A stretch of DNA of 12,317 bases, taken from positions 1,338 through 13,654 of the forward strand of contig DIVO01000008.1 in the NCBI GenBank assembly GCA_002428285.1, read 5' to 3'. This document shows positions 6,022 through 12,317 of this stretch, in pieces. The number at the start of each line of letters is the position of its first letter. The stretch's first letter is position 1. A program made the translations under genes and the position numbers. A model generated the notes under the pieces. That model ran no database searches and was not told the origin of the DNA. It saw only the letters and a program-made list of their open reading frames with translations. The DNA comes from Patescibacteria group bacterium UBA6130. Lineage in GTDB: Bacteria > Patescibacteriota > Microgenomatia > UBA12405 > UBA6130.

Positions 6022-6639
6022 TTAACGCGAATAATACTCAATAATTAGACTTTCCTGAAAATCTTGCGGCATTTCTTCTCTTTCAGGCAATTTTTTAACA
6101 GTCCCGCTTGTGCCTTTTCTTGAAAGCCAAGCAGGTACTTTTTCATCTTTCCTTTCGATCCATTCCTGGACAGACAGTAAATTGCTCGCTTTTTTATCTA
6201 AAATAACCTTATCACCCTTCTTAACTTCATAAGAAGGAACTTTAACCTTTTTCTCATTTACTATTACATGCCCATGTCTAATCAGCTGTCTAGCCATAGC
6301 TCTTGAAGGAGCAAGACCCATTCTGTTAACCACATTGTCTAGTCTTAACTCTAAAAGTCTTAACAATTGTTCTCCCCTGTTCTCTCCGGTTGATGCCTCA
6401 ATAAAGTATTTTTTGAACTGATGCTCCAAAACTCCGTAATACCTTTTAACTTTTTGTTTTTCTCTTAACTGAGTATTATATTCAGATGGCTTTAAACCGC
6501 TTCTTAAACCATGCTGTCCCGGAGGAATCCCACCATTCTTTTCGATAGGACATTTAGGAGAAAAACATCTTCCCCCTTTTAAAAAGAGCTTTTGTCTTTC
6601 TCGGCGGCATAAACGGCATTTAGCTATTAATCTTGCCAT
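6022..6639 (-). CDS. rpsD: 30S ribosomal protein S4 (uS4), zinc-knuckle form
   Basis: S4 is a primary 16S rRNA binder that starts assembly of the 30S body and is often the alpha-operon autoregulator. The 205-residue product has an N-terminal C-x2-C-x13-C-x4-C set (C8, C11, C25, C30), the zinc-binding version of the protein. GGIPPGQHGL and the YYGVLEHQFKKYFIEAS helix follow. An S4 RNA-binding domain (about 95-160) contains RLDNVVNRMG and RQLIRHGHVIVN. The terminus is normal. The ATG shares one base with the rpsK stop. A Shine-Dalgarno sequence AGGAG (6646-6650, spacing 6) lies within the last codons of rpsK. No pseudoknot-type S4 operator is discernible by eye. Confidence 0.97.
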   Translation of the reverse strand: MARLIAKCRLCRRERQKLFLKGGRCFSPKCPIEKNGGIPPGQHGLRSGLKPSEYNTQLREKQKVKRYYGVLEHQFKKYFIEASTGENRGEQLLRLLELRLDNVVNRMGLAPSRAMARQLIRHGHVIVNEKKVKVPSYEVKKGDKVILDKKASNLLSVQEWIERKDEKVPAWLSRKGTSGTVKKLPEREEMPQDFQESLIIEYYSR

Positions 6640-7064
6640 TATCCTCTCCTCATTTTCGGTGGTCTGGGCCCATTGTGAGCGATAGGAGTGATATCAGAGA
6701 TAGTGGCAATATCAATCTCTCTTTTACCCCTTAAAACCTTCAAGGCGGCTTCTCTGCCGGGTCCTGGACCTTTAATAAATAATTCTGCTCTCTTTAATCC
6801 TCGGCTTACTGCCTTACCAACCCCCTCTTCCACTGTGGAAATTGCAGCAAAAGGAGTGGATTTTCTCGTACCCTTAAAACCTAATTTTCCTGAAGATACC
6901 CAATCAACAACGTTTCCCTCAAGATCAGTAATCGTTACAATTGTATTATTAAAGGTAGCATTTATATAAATCCTGCCTTCATTAACAAATCGCTTTTCTT
7001 TTAACCTTGCTGAAACTACAGATTTTTTTGGTTTGGTTGGTTTTTTTGATTTTTTATCTGCCAT
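6639..7064 (-). CDS. rpsK: 30S ribosomal protein S11 (uS11)
   Basis: S11 is part of the 30S platform, next to the E-site and the Shine-Dalgarno helix. The product has 141 residues. A Lys/Pro-rich N-terminal tail (MADKKSKKPTKPKKS, about 20 residues) is followed by the family core GRIYINATFNNTIVTITDLEG, the SSGKLGFKGTRKSTPFAA loop, the glycine-rich KGPGPGREAALK, and the terminus HNGPRPPKMRRG. The DITPIAHNGPRPPK signature is intact. It follows rpsM after a 31-base gap and overlaps rpsD by one base. The TAATG overlap suggests coupled translation of S11 and S4. Confidence 0.97.
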   Translation of the reverse strand: MADKKSKKPTKPKKSVVSARLKEKRFVNEGRIYINATFNNTIVTITDLEGNVVDWVSSGKLGFKGTRKSTPFAAISTVEEGVGKAVSRGLKRAELFIKGPGPGREAALKVLRGKREIDIATISDITPIAHNGPRPPKMRRG

Positions 7065-7095
7065 ATTTTTTATAAGTCATAACTTAGAAATTATC

Positions 7096-7506
7096 TTACT
7101 TACCCTCAGCCCCTTTTTCCTGAGATTCAATTTTTGCCCACATTTCCTTGGTTAAAGATCCGACTGTCTTTTTCTTTCCTTTTCGGGTTCTTGCATTGTC
7201 TCTTGTTCTTTGCCCTCTGACTGGCAATCCCACGATGTGCCTTATTCCTCTATATGTTTTTATAGTTTTTAATCTTTCAATATTTGTTCTTAATTCTTGT
7301 CTTAAATCTCCCTCAGTTCTAAAATTTTCAAGAGCAGTTATTATTCTAGCTTTCTCATCGGAATCTAGTTTGGCAGCTCTTTTGTCAATGTCAACATTAG
7401 CGGCCTTAATAAGAGCCAGGACATTCTTTCTACCAATACCATACACCCTTGTTAAGGCTATTTCTAATCTTTCATTGTCTGGTATTTCAATTCCTCCTAA
7501 TCTCAT
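7096..7506 (-). CDS. rpsM: 30S ribosomal protein S13 (uS13)
   Basis: S13 is in the 30S head and forms the bridge with 50S L5; its tail contacts P-site tRNA. The 136-residue product shows the N-terminal GIEIPDNERLEIALTRVYGIG helix-two-turn-helix, RTNIERLKTIKTYRGIRH, and the conserved GLPVRGQRTRDNARTRKGK. After this the tail is longer than in E. coli (118 residues), with an extra segment GSLTKEMWAKIESQEKGAEGK. The start is the ATG at 7504-7506, preceded by an A/T-rich 49-base spacer from rpmJ with no clear Shine-Dalgarno sequence. The order infA-rpmJ-rpsM-rpsK-rpsD-rpoA-rplQ is classical. Confidence 0.96.
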   Translation of the reverse strand: MRLGGIEIPDNERLEIALTRVYGIGRKNVLALIKAANVDIDKRAAKLDSDEKARIITALENFRTEGDLRQELRTNIERLKTIKTYRGIRHIVGLPVRGQRTRDNARTRKGKKKTVGSLTKEMWAKIESQEKGAEGK

Positions 7507-7555
7507 TTTTTTATTTTTATAAAAAAACTATCATAAACTTTTGATCCACAGTAGC

Positions 7556-7669
7556 TCATCCTTGTTTTTGTTTATGCTTTACATTCCTGCAAACTACAAA
7601 TAATTTCCCTCGTCTTCTGACGATTTTACAATCTCTACATCGTTTTTTAATACTAGCTTGAACTTTCAT
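7556..7669 (-). CDS. rpmJ: 50S ribosomal protein L36 (bL36), zinc-binding form
   Basis: This short gene encodes 37 residues, beginning MKVQASIKKRCRDC and ending KHKQKQG, with a TGA stop at 7556-7558. L36 is the smallest 50S protein and sits near the L7/L12 stalk base and the GTPase centre. The zinc ligands are all present in the C-x2-C-x12-C-x4-H arrangement (C11, C14, C27, H32), so this is the metal-binding version. Length and position between infA and rpsM are exactly as in the classical alpha operon. The start is the only in-frame ATG. It lies 40 bases after the infA stop, with only a weak purine stretch (AGAGA) upstream. Hand translation leaves no doubt of the identity. Confidence 0.96.
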   Translation of the reverse strand: MKVQASIKKRCRDCKIVRRRGKLFVVCRNVKHKQKQG

Positions 7670-7709
7670 TTATCTTTTTTTATCTCTACAACCAGCAAAT
7701 TTAATATAC

Positions 7710-7955
7710 TTATTTATACCTATAAACAATTCTGCCTTTTGTTAAGTCGTAGGCTGAAATTTCTATCTTTACTTTATCACCAGGTATCACTCTGACATAA
7801 TTTACTTTCATTCTACCGGCTAAGTAAGCAAAAATTTCCTTGCCATTTTCAAGCCTAACAGTAAAAGTCGTATCAGGCAAGGCTTTTATTACTGTCCCAT
7901 CAATTGCCAATTTTTCTTTCTTGCTATTACTTGTTTGTCTAGGTTTATTATCCAT
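7710..7955 (-). CDS. infA: Translation initiation factor IF-1
   Basis: IF-1 is the S1/OB-fold factor that occupies the 30S A site and stimulates IF-2 and IF-3. From the ATG at 7953-7955 the product has 81 residues (family about 72), beginning MDNKPRQTSNSKKEK. The core follows: IDGTVIKALPDTTFTVRLENG, the AYLAGRMKVNYVRVIPGDKV strand-loop, and the terminus YDLTKGRIVYRYK, all typical. An upstream in-frame TTG (7992-7994) would add 13 residues but lies immediately after the U-tract of a terminator, so I reject it as the start. The N-terminal tail of about 14 polar residues is an extension relative to E. coli. No Shine-Dalgarno sequence is visible. It is the first gene after the terminator and so probably opens a separate transcript. 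Confidence 0.95.
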   Translation of the reverse strand: MDNKPRQTSNSKKEKLAIDGTVIKALPDTTFTVRLENGKEIFAYLAGRMKVNYVRVIPGDKVKIEISAYDLTKGRIVYRYK

Positions 7956-7992
7956 ATATTTTGGTTTAGTGTGTTTTGTGTCTTCAAACAAC

Positions 7993-8019
7993 AAAAAAAC
8001 AAGCTTTCAAGGCTTGTTT
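7993..8019 (-). terminator. Intrinsic terminator overlapping the map stop codon
   Basis: On the minus strand an 8-base perfect stem (AAACAAGC, 8019-8012, with GCTTGTTT, 8004-7997) encloses a 7-base loop (8011-8005). The U-tract runs without a break to 7993, its first bases being the end of the stem. The stem contains the last codons of map, and the TGA lies in the loop. The structure faces the map transcript only; the plus strand has no U-tract. It would end or attenuate transcription from the rplF-secY-adk-map side before infA. Confidence 0.75.
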
Positions 8020-8771
8020 ACTACCTCCCATAAATAGGGAGTAAGATCTTTTGCCTCACCTTCACCCACTAAAACCGTCTTCTCGAAAAGCGATGATATT
8101 TTACCATCTGCAGTTGAGATTGTCCAGCCATTTGTTTCAGTAACTGTTCTCGAACTTCCCTGCATATAAATAATCTCGATGGCTAAAGCTTGGTTTGGTC
8201 TTAATAATGGTGTGTCTTTTATGTCAAGAGCAAGAAAACAAGGCAAAAAAGGTTCTTCGTGAAGTTTTTTTCCAACTCCATGTCCGGTTAGATTTCTAGC
8301 ACAACTGCCAACTCCTTTACCCTCAATATTTTTCTGAATTGCCAGGGAAATATCTCCTACCCTATTGCCAACAACTGCATTTTTTATGGCTTCATCTAAG
8401 GCAACTCTACCTGCAGTCAAAAAACCTTCATGATTATTAGTATCTATTTCCCAGGAAAAAGACATATCTGTGTGATACCCTTCAAAATATACCCCCATAT
8501 CAATACTAATAAGATCTCCTCTTTGAACTCTGGTTTTATCCGGCAATCCATGAACAATTCCTTCATTAAGATTGATGCAAGTTGCCCAATTGTATCCTTT
8601 AACCATTTTGAATGACGGCTTTGCTTTATTTTTCGTAATTAAATCATCTGCAAACTTGTCAATTTCAAATAGACTAATACCGGGAGAAACCAAATTTTTA
8701 GTTTTATGCATAACCTCTGCCAGGATCATTCCCCCCTTTTTCATCGAAGAGCCTAAGGTTTTACTTTTCAC
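8007..8771 (-). CDS. map: Methionine aminopeptidase, type I
   Basis: The enzyme removes the initiator methionine from nascent proteins with a dinuclear metal centre. The 254-residue product has the pita-bread fold and all the expected residues: H74 (in IVHGLP), metal ligands D91 and D102 (SIDMGVYFEGYHTDMS), H164 and H171 (GHGVGKKLHEEPF), E199 (LAIEIIY) and E230 (SLFEKTVLV). The start is a GTG at 8769-8771, one base after the adk stop. The ATG nine codons later (M10) is possible, but the GTG start restores the N-terminal helix seen in E. coli MAP. No SH3-motif or zinc-finger N-terminal extension is present. The adk-map pairing after secY is the usual spc-operon tail in many Gram-positives and other bacteria. 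The stop codon is inside a terminator hairpin. Confidence 0.97.
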   Translation of the reverse strand: MKSKTLGSSMKKGGMILAEVMHKTKNLVSPGISLFEIDKFADDLITKNKAKPSFKMVKGYNWATCINLNEGIVHGLPDKTRVQRGDLISIDMGVYFEGYHTDMSFSWEIDTNNHEGFLTAGRVALDEAIKNAVVGNRVGDISLAIQKNIEGKGVGSCARNLTGHGVGKKLHEEPFLPCFLALDIKDTPLLRPNQALAIEIIYMQGSSRTVTETNGWTISTADGKISSLFEKTVLVGEGEAKDLTPYLWEVVNKP

Positions 8772-8772
8772 T

Positions 8773-9366
8773 TTATCTTTCTAGTTCCCTTTTAATATTC
8801 TCAAATATGTCTTCAACGCTTCTTTCGCCATTAATTTCTATAAGGATTCCCCGCTTTTTATATTCCTCTAAAATGGGATCGATAGTATCTAAATATGACT
8901 GAAACCTTTTCTTAAAAATTTCAGGATCGTCATCACTTCTTCCTTCTTGAAACTTTCCACCGCTTTTAACCACTTTTTCTCTTCTAGCTAAAATAATTTC
9001 AGGTCTGATACTTAAAAATAGAACTGCATCCAAATCAGCTTTTTTCTCCCGTAAAATCTCATCTAATATGTCAATCTGTTTTTGTGCTCTAGGAAATCCG
9101 TCTAAGATAAATCCCGGATCCATAGCCTCTTCCAATCTTGGACGAAGAACATCAACAACTAACTGATCAGGGACCCATTTTCCAGCCTTAACCAAAGAAT
9201 CTATTTTGATCCCCAAATCACTACCGCTATTAATCTGCTCTCTAAGTAAATCTCCCATAGATATATGAGTAAGATTGTATTCATCGGCTATCAATTTAGC
9301 CTGTGTTCCTTTTCCACCACCAGAAGGACCAATTATTACCAGTTTAAAATTTTTTTGATTATCCAT
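8773..9366 (-). CDS. adk: Adenylate kinase, short-LID form
   Basis: It interconverts ATP + AMP and 2 ADP in the cytoplasm. The product is 197 residues. It has the P-loop GPSGGGKGT (13-21), the AMP-binding HISMGDLLRE (34-43) and ILDGFPRAQKQ (87-97), and R143-x-DDD in GRSDDDPEIFKKR (142-154). The LID between about 129 and 145 is short and has no cysteines, unlike the zinc-LID enzymes of many Gram-positives. An N-terminal polar tail of about seven residues precedes the first strand. The start is the first ATG, with an A-rich upstream and no Shine-Dalgarno sequence. It is 15 bases after secY and one base before map, so it is part of the same transcript. Confidence 0.96.
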   Translation of the reverse strand: MDNQKNFKLVIIGPSGGGKGTQAKLIADEYNLTHISMGDLLREQINSGSDLGIKIDSLVKAGKWVPDQLVVDVLRPRLEEAMDPGFILDGFPRAQKQIDILDEILREKKADLDAVLFLSIRPEIILARREKVVKSGGKFQEGRSDDDPEIFKKRFQSYLDTIDPILEEYKKRGILIEINGERSVEDIFENIKRELER

Positions 9367-9381
9367 TATTAATAAAAATAT

Positions 9382-10674
9382 TTAATAATTATCATATCTC
9401 CAGGTTTGAACCAGATTGTCCAATAACCTGTGTAATTCCAAAATTACTGATACAACGATTAAAATACTTGTTCCTCCCAATGTTATAGCAGAAATTCCAG
9501 TCACTGCCTGTCCCAAAGAGGGCAAAACAGCCACTAAACCCAAGAATACCGCTCCGATAATTGTTACTCTAGATAACAAAAACGATAATCTATTTTTGGT
9601 GCTTACACCAGGTCTTACGCCGGGAATAAAACCGCCTGATTTTCTTAATTGTTCCGATACTTCTTCAGGATTGAAAACAACCGTTGTATAAAAATAAGTA
9701 AAAAGAACCACTAAAAAGAAATATATTAAGTTATAAGGCAAGCTAGAAGGATTTAAAAAGGCGACTACTGCTTGGGCAATACCAGCAATACTTTCATTCT
9801 GAACTCTTTCCACAAAACCGCTTAACATTGAGGGTAAAATCATCAATGAACTGGCAAAAATAATAGGCATCACTCCTGAGGCATTTACTTTTAAAGGAAG
9901 ATAACTTTGCTGACTACCCATTGTTCTTCCTCCCGATATTCTGCGGGCATACTGAATAGGAACTTTAAGGAAAGATTCATCGACTAGCACAATACCCGTG
10001 ATTAACAAGACAGCCAAAACTACAAAGGTAATGACTTGGAAAAAATTTACCTGCTGTGAAGTGCTAAGAAATTGATAAATAGAAATGGGATATCTGCTGA
10101 CAATACCGGTAAAAATAATAAGAGAAATTCCATTTCCCACTCCATATTGGTTGACAAGCTCACCCAAAAACACCAAAATCATTGTTCCAGCAACCATACT
10201 AATAACCAAAAAGGCAATCTGAGCAACAGAAAGTTGATTGACCAATCCCTGTCCCCTCAAAAGAAAATACATACCTACAGCCTGCATAGCTGAAAGAGGA
10301 ATAGTCAACATCCTCGTCCATTGAGCTAATTTTTTTCTCCCGTATTCTCCTTCTTTCCTTAATTCATTGATTTGAGGAAAAACAAAACCCAACAGCTGAA
10401 ACATCACTAAAGCATTGATATAAGGATTAAGCCCTAAAGCAATCAAAGAAAAATTGGCTAATGTGCCACCGGAAAAAATATCCAATAAGGCAAAAAATTG
10501 ATTTTGAGAAAAGAAATTTTTCAACATCGAAGCATCAATTCCTGGAGCTGGAAGATGGGCTAATAACCTAAACCAAAAAAGAATAAATACAGTAAAAAGA
10601 AGTTTCTTTCTGACTTGAGGTATTTTCAATGCCTCTTTGTAGGTGAGCAGAGCTTTGTAGATTTTACTGGGCAT
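9382..10674 (-). CDS. secY: Preprotein translocase subunit SecY
   Basis: SecY is the channel subunit of SecYEG in the cytoplasmic membrane and exports or inserts proteins. The product is 430 residues with ten hydrophobic segments, the family norm. Visible signatures are DIFSGGTLANFSLIALGLNP (65-84, plug and TM2), FLGELVNQYGVGNGISLIIF (169-188), the cytoplasmic KVPIQYARR (237-245) with the following GGRTMGSQQSYLPLK loop, and KSGGFIPGVRPG (345-356, the SecA/ribosome-binding C5 loop). TM10 is near 399-413 and the tail ends LVQTWRYDNY. The start ATG lies 5 bases past the rplO stop without its own Shine-Dalgarno sequence. Position after rplO and before adk is standard. No secE or secG is in the window. 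Confidence 0.97.
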   Translation of the reverse strand: MPSKIYKALLTYKEALKIPQVRKKLLFTVFILFWFRLLAHLPAPGIDASMLKNFFSQNQFFALLDIFSGGTLANFSLIALGLNPYINALVMFQLLGFVFPQINELRKEGEYGRKKLAQWTRMLTIPLSAMQAVGMYFLLRGQGLVNQLSVAQIAFLVISMVAGTMILVFLGELVNQYGVGNGISLIIFTGIVSRYPISIYQFLSTSQQVNFFQVITFVVLAVLLITGIVLVDESFLKVPIQYARRISGGRTMGSQQSYLPLKVNASGVMPIIFASSLMILPSMLSGFVERVQNESIAGIAQAVVAFLNPSSLPYNLIYFFLVVLFTYFYTTVVFNPEEVSEQLRKSGGFIPGVRPGVSTKNRLSFLLSRVTIIGAVFLGLVAVLPSLGQAVTGISAITLGGTSILIVVSVILELHRLLDNLVQTWRYDNY

Positions 10675-10679
10675 TAAAC

Positions 10680-11129
10680 TTAATCCTTGATTACTTCGCC
10701 TCCAGCCTTTTTAATTTCTTTTTCGGCTTTAACGGCTGTTGGAAGATAAATTTTTAAAGATTTTGTAATCTTTCCATTTGATAATACTTTTATCTTAATA
10801 TTTTTTATACTATTATCCAACAAGCCCTTTTCAAGTAAATATTTTCTATCTACTTTATCTCCTTTTTTTGTGTTTTTTTCCAACCAATCAAGGTCGAGTT
10901 CTAATACCAAACCCGGCTTATGCTTACCTTTACCTCGCCATAAAGGTAATTTTTTAACATATGATTTCTTAGTCTTTGTACCAGTAAACAATAAACCAAC
11001 ACTACTTCGGGCTTTTTGCCCTTTTTGACCTCTTGAACTAGCATGACCACCTTTACCAGAACCGTAACCCCGTCCCACTCGCTTTTTACCCGAATCTACT
11101 GTTGGTTGTAAATTTTCTAATTTAATCAT
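10680..11129 (-). CDS. rplO: 50S ribosomal protein L15 (uL15)
   Basis: L15 is a late-assembly protein of the 50S subunit. The 149-residue product has the glycine/arginine-rich N-terminal extension GKKRVGRGYGSGKGGHASSR followed by GQKGQKARSS, the RRT-like LPLWRGKGKHKPG segment, and a C-terminal domain with VLSNGKITKSLKIYLPTAVKAEKEIKKAGGEV. Family length is 144-150. The first 8 bases overlap the end of rpsE. In most bacteria rpmD (L30) lies between rpsE and rplO; here there is no room for it, as expected for CPR genomes. Because of the overlap, translation is probably coupled to rpsE. Confidence 0.97.
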   Translation of the reverse strand: MIKLENLQPTVDSGKKRVGRGYGSGKGGHASSRGQKGQKARSSVGLLFTGTKTKKSYVKKLPLWRGKGKHKPGLVLELDLDWLEKNTKKGDKVDRKYLLEKGLLDNSIKNIKIKVLSNGKITKSLKIYLPTAVKAEKEIKKAGGEVIKD

Positions 11130-11628
11130 TTGTTTTTTTAATTTTGTACTTCATTAACGCATTAAAAGTTCCTCTAACAACTGTGGATTTATTTCTTGAA
11201 CCGATTATTTTTGCAACCAAATTTTCTAATCCTACAGATTCGGCAATAACTCTGACCGGACCCCCTGCAATAAGACCCGTTCCTTCTTTTGCTGGCTTAA
11301 GAATAATCTTTGTCGATTTATATTTAACTTCAACGGGATATTTTAAAGATTTCAATTCTTTGTCATAGTCAATCTCCTTAACAACTCTTCTAGCTCTTCT
11401 TTCAGCTTTTCTAATTGCCGAAGCCACATCTTTTGCTTTGCTATGAGCGATACCAACGGCTCCTTCTTTATCTCCGACAACGACTAAAGCTGTAAATCCG
11501 ATCTGATTTCCACCTTTAGTTTTTTTAGACACTCTTTTAATTTCTACCACTTCTGTTTTATATTTACTCTCTTCAGCATCTTGGAATCTATTTTTTTGGA
11601 ATTTATTTTGGTTTTGATAATTATTCAT
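11122..11628 (-). CDS. rpsE: 30S ribosomal protein S5 (uS5)
   Basis: S5 lies in the 30S body near the decoding site and mRNA entry and affects accuracy. The 168-residue product has an Asn/Gln-rich N-terminal tail (MNNYQNQNKFQKNRFQDAEE). The double-stranded RNA-binding-like domain follows: VVEIKRVSKKTKGGNQIGFT, ALVVVGDKEGAVGIAHSKAK. The C-terminal domain has GTGLIAGGPVRVIAESVGLE and IIGSRNKSTVVRGTFNALM. The canonical GSRN motif is intact. It starts 4 bases after rplR and ends 8 bases inside rplO. The polar 20-residue tail is slightly longer than in E. coli and looks disordered. Confidence 0.97.
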   Translation of the reverse strand: MNNYQNQNKFQKNRFQDAEESKYKTEVVEIKRVSKKTKGGNQIGFTALVVVGDKEGAVGIAHSKAKDVASAIRKAERRARRVVKEIDYDKELKSLKYPVEVKYKSTKIILKPAKEGTGLIAGGPVRVIAESVGLENLVAKIIGSRNKSTVVRGTFNALMKYKIKKTND

Positions 11629-11632
11629 AATA

Positions 11633-11998
11633 TTAAAACTTTAAACCTCCCTTTCTCGCCCCTTCGGCAAGCGCCTTTACACGTCCGTGATAAGCATATT
11701 TACCTTTATCAAATAACACATTTTTAATATTTTTCTTCTTAGCCAATTTGGCAAGATTTTCTCCTGTTTGGAAGGCCTGAGTTTTTTTATCAATTTTTTT
11801 ATAAGTTTTCTCTTTTTGAAGAACCTTGCTTGAGTAAGACACCATTGTTTCTCCAGTCAACATATCAACAATCTGGGCCCAAATAAATTTGTTGGTTCTA
11901 TACACAACAATCTTTCTTTTTCTTGAACCTTTTTTTAGTTTTAATCTAACCCTATTGGTTCTTCTGGTATATTTATCAATTAAATTTATATTATTCAT
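11633..11998 (-). CDS. rplR: 50S ribosomal protein L18 (uL18)
   Basis: L18 binds 5S rRNA with L5 and L25 in the central protuberance. The 121-residue product matches the family in length and motifs: an Arg/Lys-rich N-terminus (TRRTNRVRLKLKKGSRKRK), VYRTNKFIWAQIVDMLTGET, AFQTGENLAKLAKKKNIKNV, and the terminal FDKGKYAYHGRVKALAEGAR followed by KGGLKF. It begins 3 bases after the rplF stop and ends 4 bases before rpsE, the standard spc order L6-L18-S5. No unusual features were seen. Confidence 0.97.
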   Translation of the reverse strand: MNNINLIDKYTRRTNRVRLKLKKGSRKRKIVVYRTNKFIWAQIVDMLTGETMVSYSSKVLQKEKTYKKIDKKTQAFQTGENLAKLAKKKNIKNVLFDKGKYAYHGRVKALAEGARKGGLKF

Positions 11999-12001
11999 GT
12001 T

Positions 12002-12317
12002 TTACTCAGCAGTTTTTGCTGCCTTTCCAGGTTTTAACTTAACTACCTCGTTCTCATATCTTATGCCTTTGCCCTTGTAAACATCGGGCTTTCTGACATC
12101 TCGTATAGAGGCAGCAATCTGACCAACTAATTGTTTATTTGCTCCTGAAACAATAATTTTATCATTCTCTGTCTGAATAATAATCCCTTCAGGGGGTTTT
12201 ATCTTGACTTCATGAGAAAATCCAACTATAAGAATCAGCTCCCCCCCGCTAACACTAGCTCGGTAACCTGTTCCAACAACCTGTAATGTCTTAGAAAAGT
12301 TGTTGACTACCCCATTA
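12002..12317 (-). CDS. rplF: 50S ribosomal protein L6 (uL6), C-terminal part (cut by right edge)
   Basis: About 104 residues before the TAA at 12002-12004 are present; the N-terminal part lies beyond the right edge. The visible part covers the end of the first and all of the second L6 domain. It includes LQVVGTGYRASVSGGELILI, VGFSHEVKIKPPEGI, the signature GANKQLVGQIAASIRDVRKP, and DVYKGKGIRYENEVVKLKPGK. L6 sits near the GTPase-associated centre and the sarcin-ricin loop of the 50S. The alanine-rich end (KAAKTAE) is slightly extended. It is the promoter-distal end of the gene, and rplR follows after 3 bases. No frameshift is seen in the visible part. Confidence 0.96.
   Translation of the reverse strand, partial: NGVVNNFSKTLQVVGTGYRASVSGGELILIVGFSHEVKIKPPEGIIIQTENDKIIVSGANKQLVGQIAASIRDVRKPDVYKGKGIRYENEVVKLKPGKAAKTAE

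Noticed and set aside
7956..7994. Longer infA from an in-frame TTG at 7992-7994.
   Set aside because: The TTG abuts the U-tract of the terminator, leaving no leader. IF-1 needs only about 72 residues, and the ATG at 7953-7955 already gives 81.
1..12317. CRISPR arrays, insertion-sequence ends, rRNA genes, and long overlapping antisense frames within the ribosomal genes.
   Set aside because: No spaced direct repeats, terminal inverted repeats with a transposase, or rRNA segments were seen. The antisense frames mirror well-identified genes and have no independent protein-like features.

Overview
The window reads as a piece of a small, AT-rich bacterial chromosome, most likely from the Candidate Phyla Radiation (Patescibacteria). 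Three observations point there. A canonical spc/alpha ribosomal cluster has rpsE directly abutting rplO, with no rpmD (L30) between them. Gene packing is extreme, with 1-base gaps and TAATG or ATGA stop/start overlaps. Several ribosomal proteins carry lysine-rich tails. TGA serves as an ordinary stop (rplQ, rpmJ, map), so the Gly-TGA code of Gracilibacteria/SR1 is excluded. The lineage below this level cannot be fixed from the sequence alone.

Layout. (1) Positions 1-500, minus strand: the 5' part of an unrecognised gene that runs off the left edge. It is divergent from (2) 555-1562, plus strand, a RsmA/KsgA-Erm-family rRNA adenine dimethyltransferase homologue with an unusual C-terminal half. 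A 54-base spacer between them holds promoter-like hexamers on both strands. (3) 1563-2682: a GC-richer island. It holds a 127-base spacer and then the C-terminal half of a large serine recombinase that has lost its catalytic domain. The recombinase frame runs 35 bases into the start of (4) ychF (2648-3715, plus strand), an intact universal GTPase/ATPase. (5) 3717-12317, all minus strand: in transcription order rplF (partial), rplR, rpsE, rplO, secY, adk, map, then an intrinsic terminator over the map stop codon, then infA, rpmJ, rpsM, rpsK, rpsD, rpoA, rplQ, rplM, rpsI.

How it works together. The minus-strand block encodes ribosomal proteins of both subunits, the RNA polymerase alpha subunit, initiation factor IF-1, the SecYEG channel core, adenylate kinase and methionine aminopeptidase. 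This is the standard growth-linked translation, transcription and secretion operon. The terminator between map and infA divides it into an upstream (spc-like) and a downstream (alpha-like) unit. ychF and rpsI converge with one base between their stop codons, so no terminator separates them.

I found no clear undescribed system. The most interesting region is 1563-2682: a decayed integrase abutting and overlapping the 5' end of ychF, which suggests that ychF is, or was, the attachment site of an integrative element. The divergent methyltransferase and the unknown gene beside it are the other non-housekeeping items.
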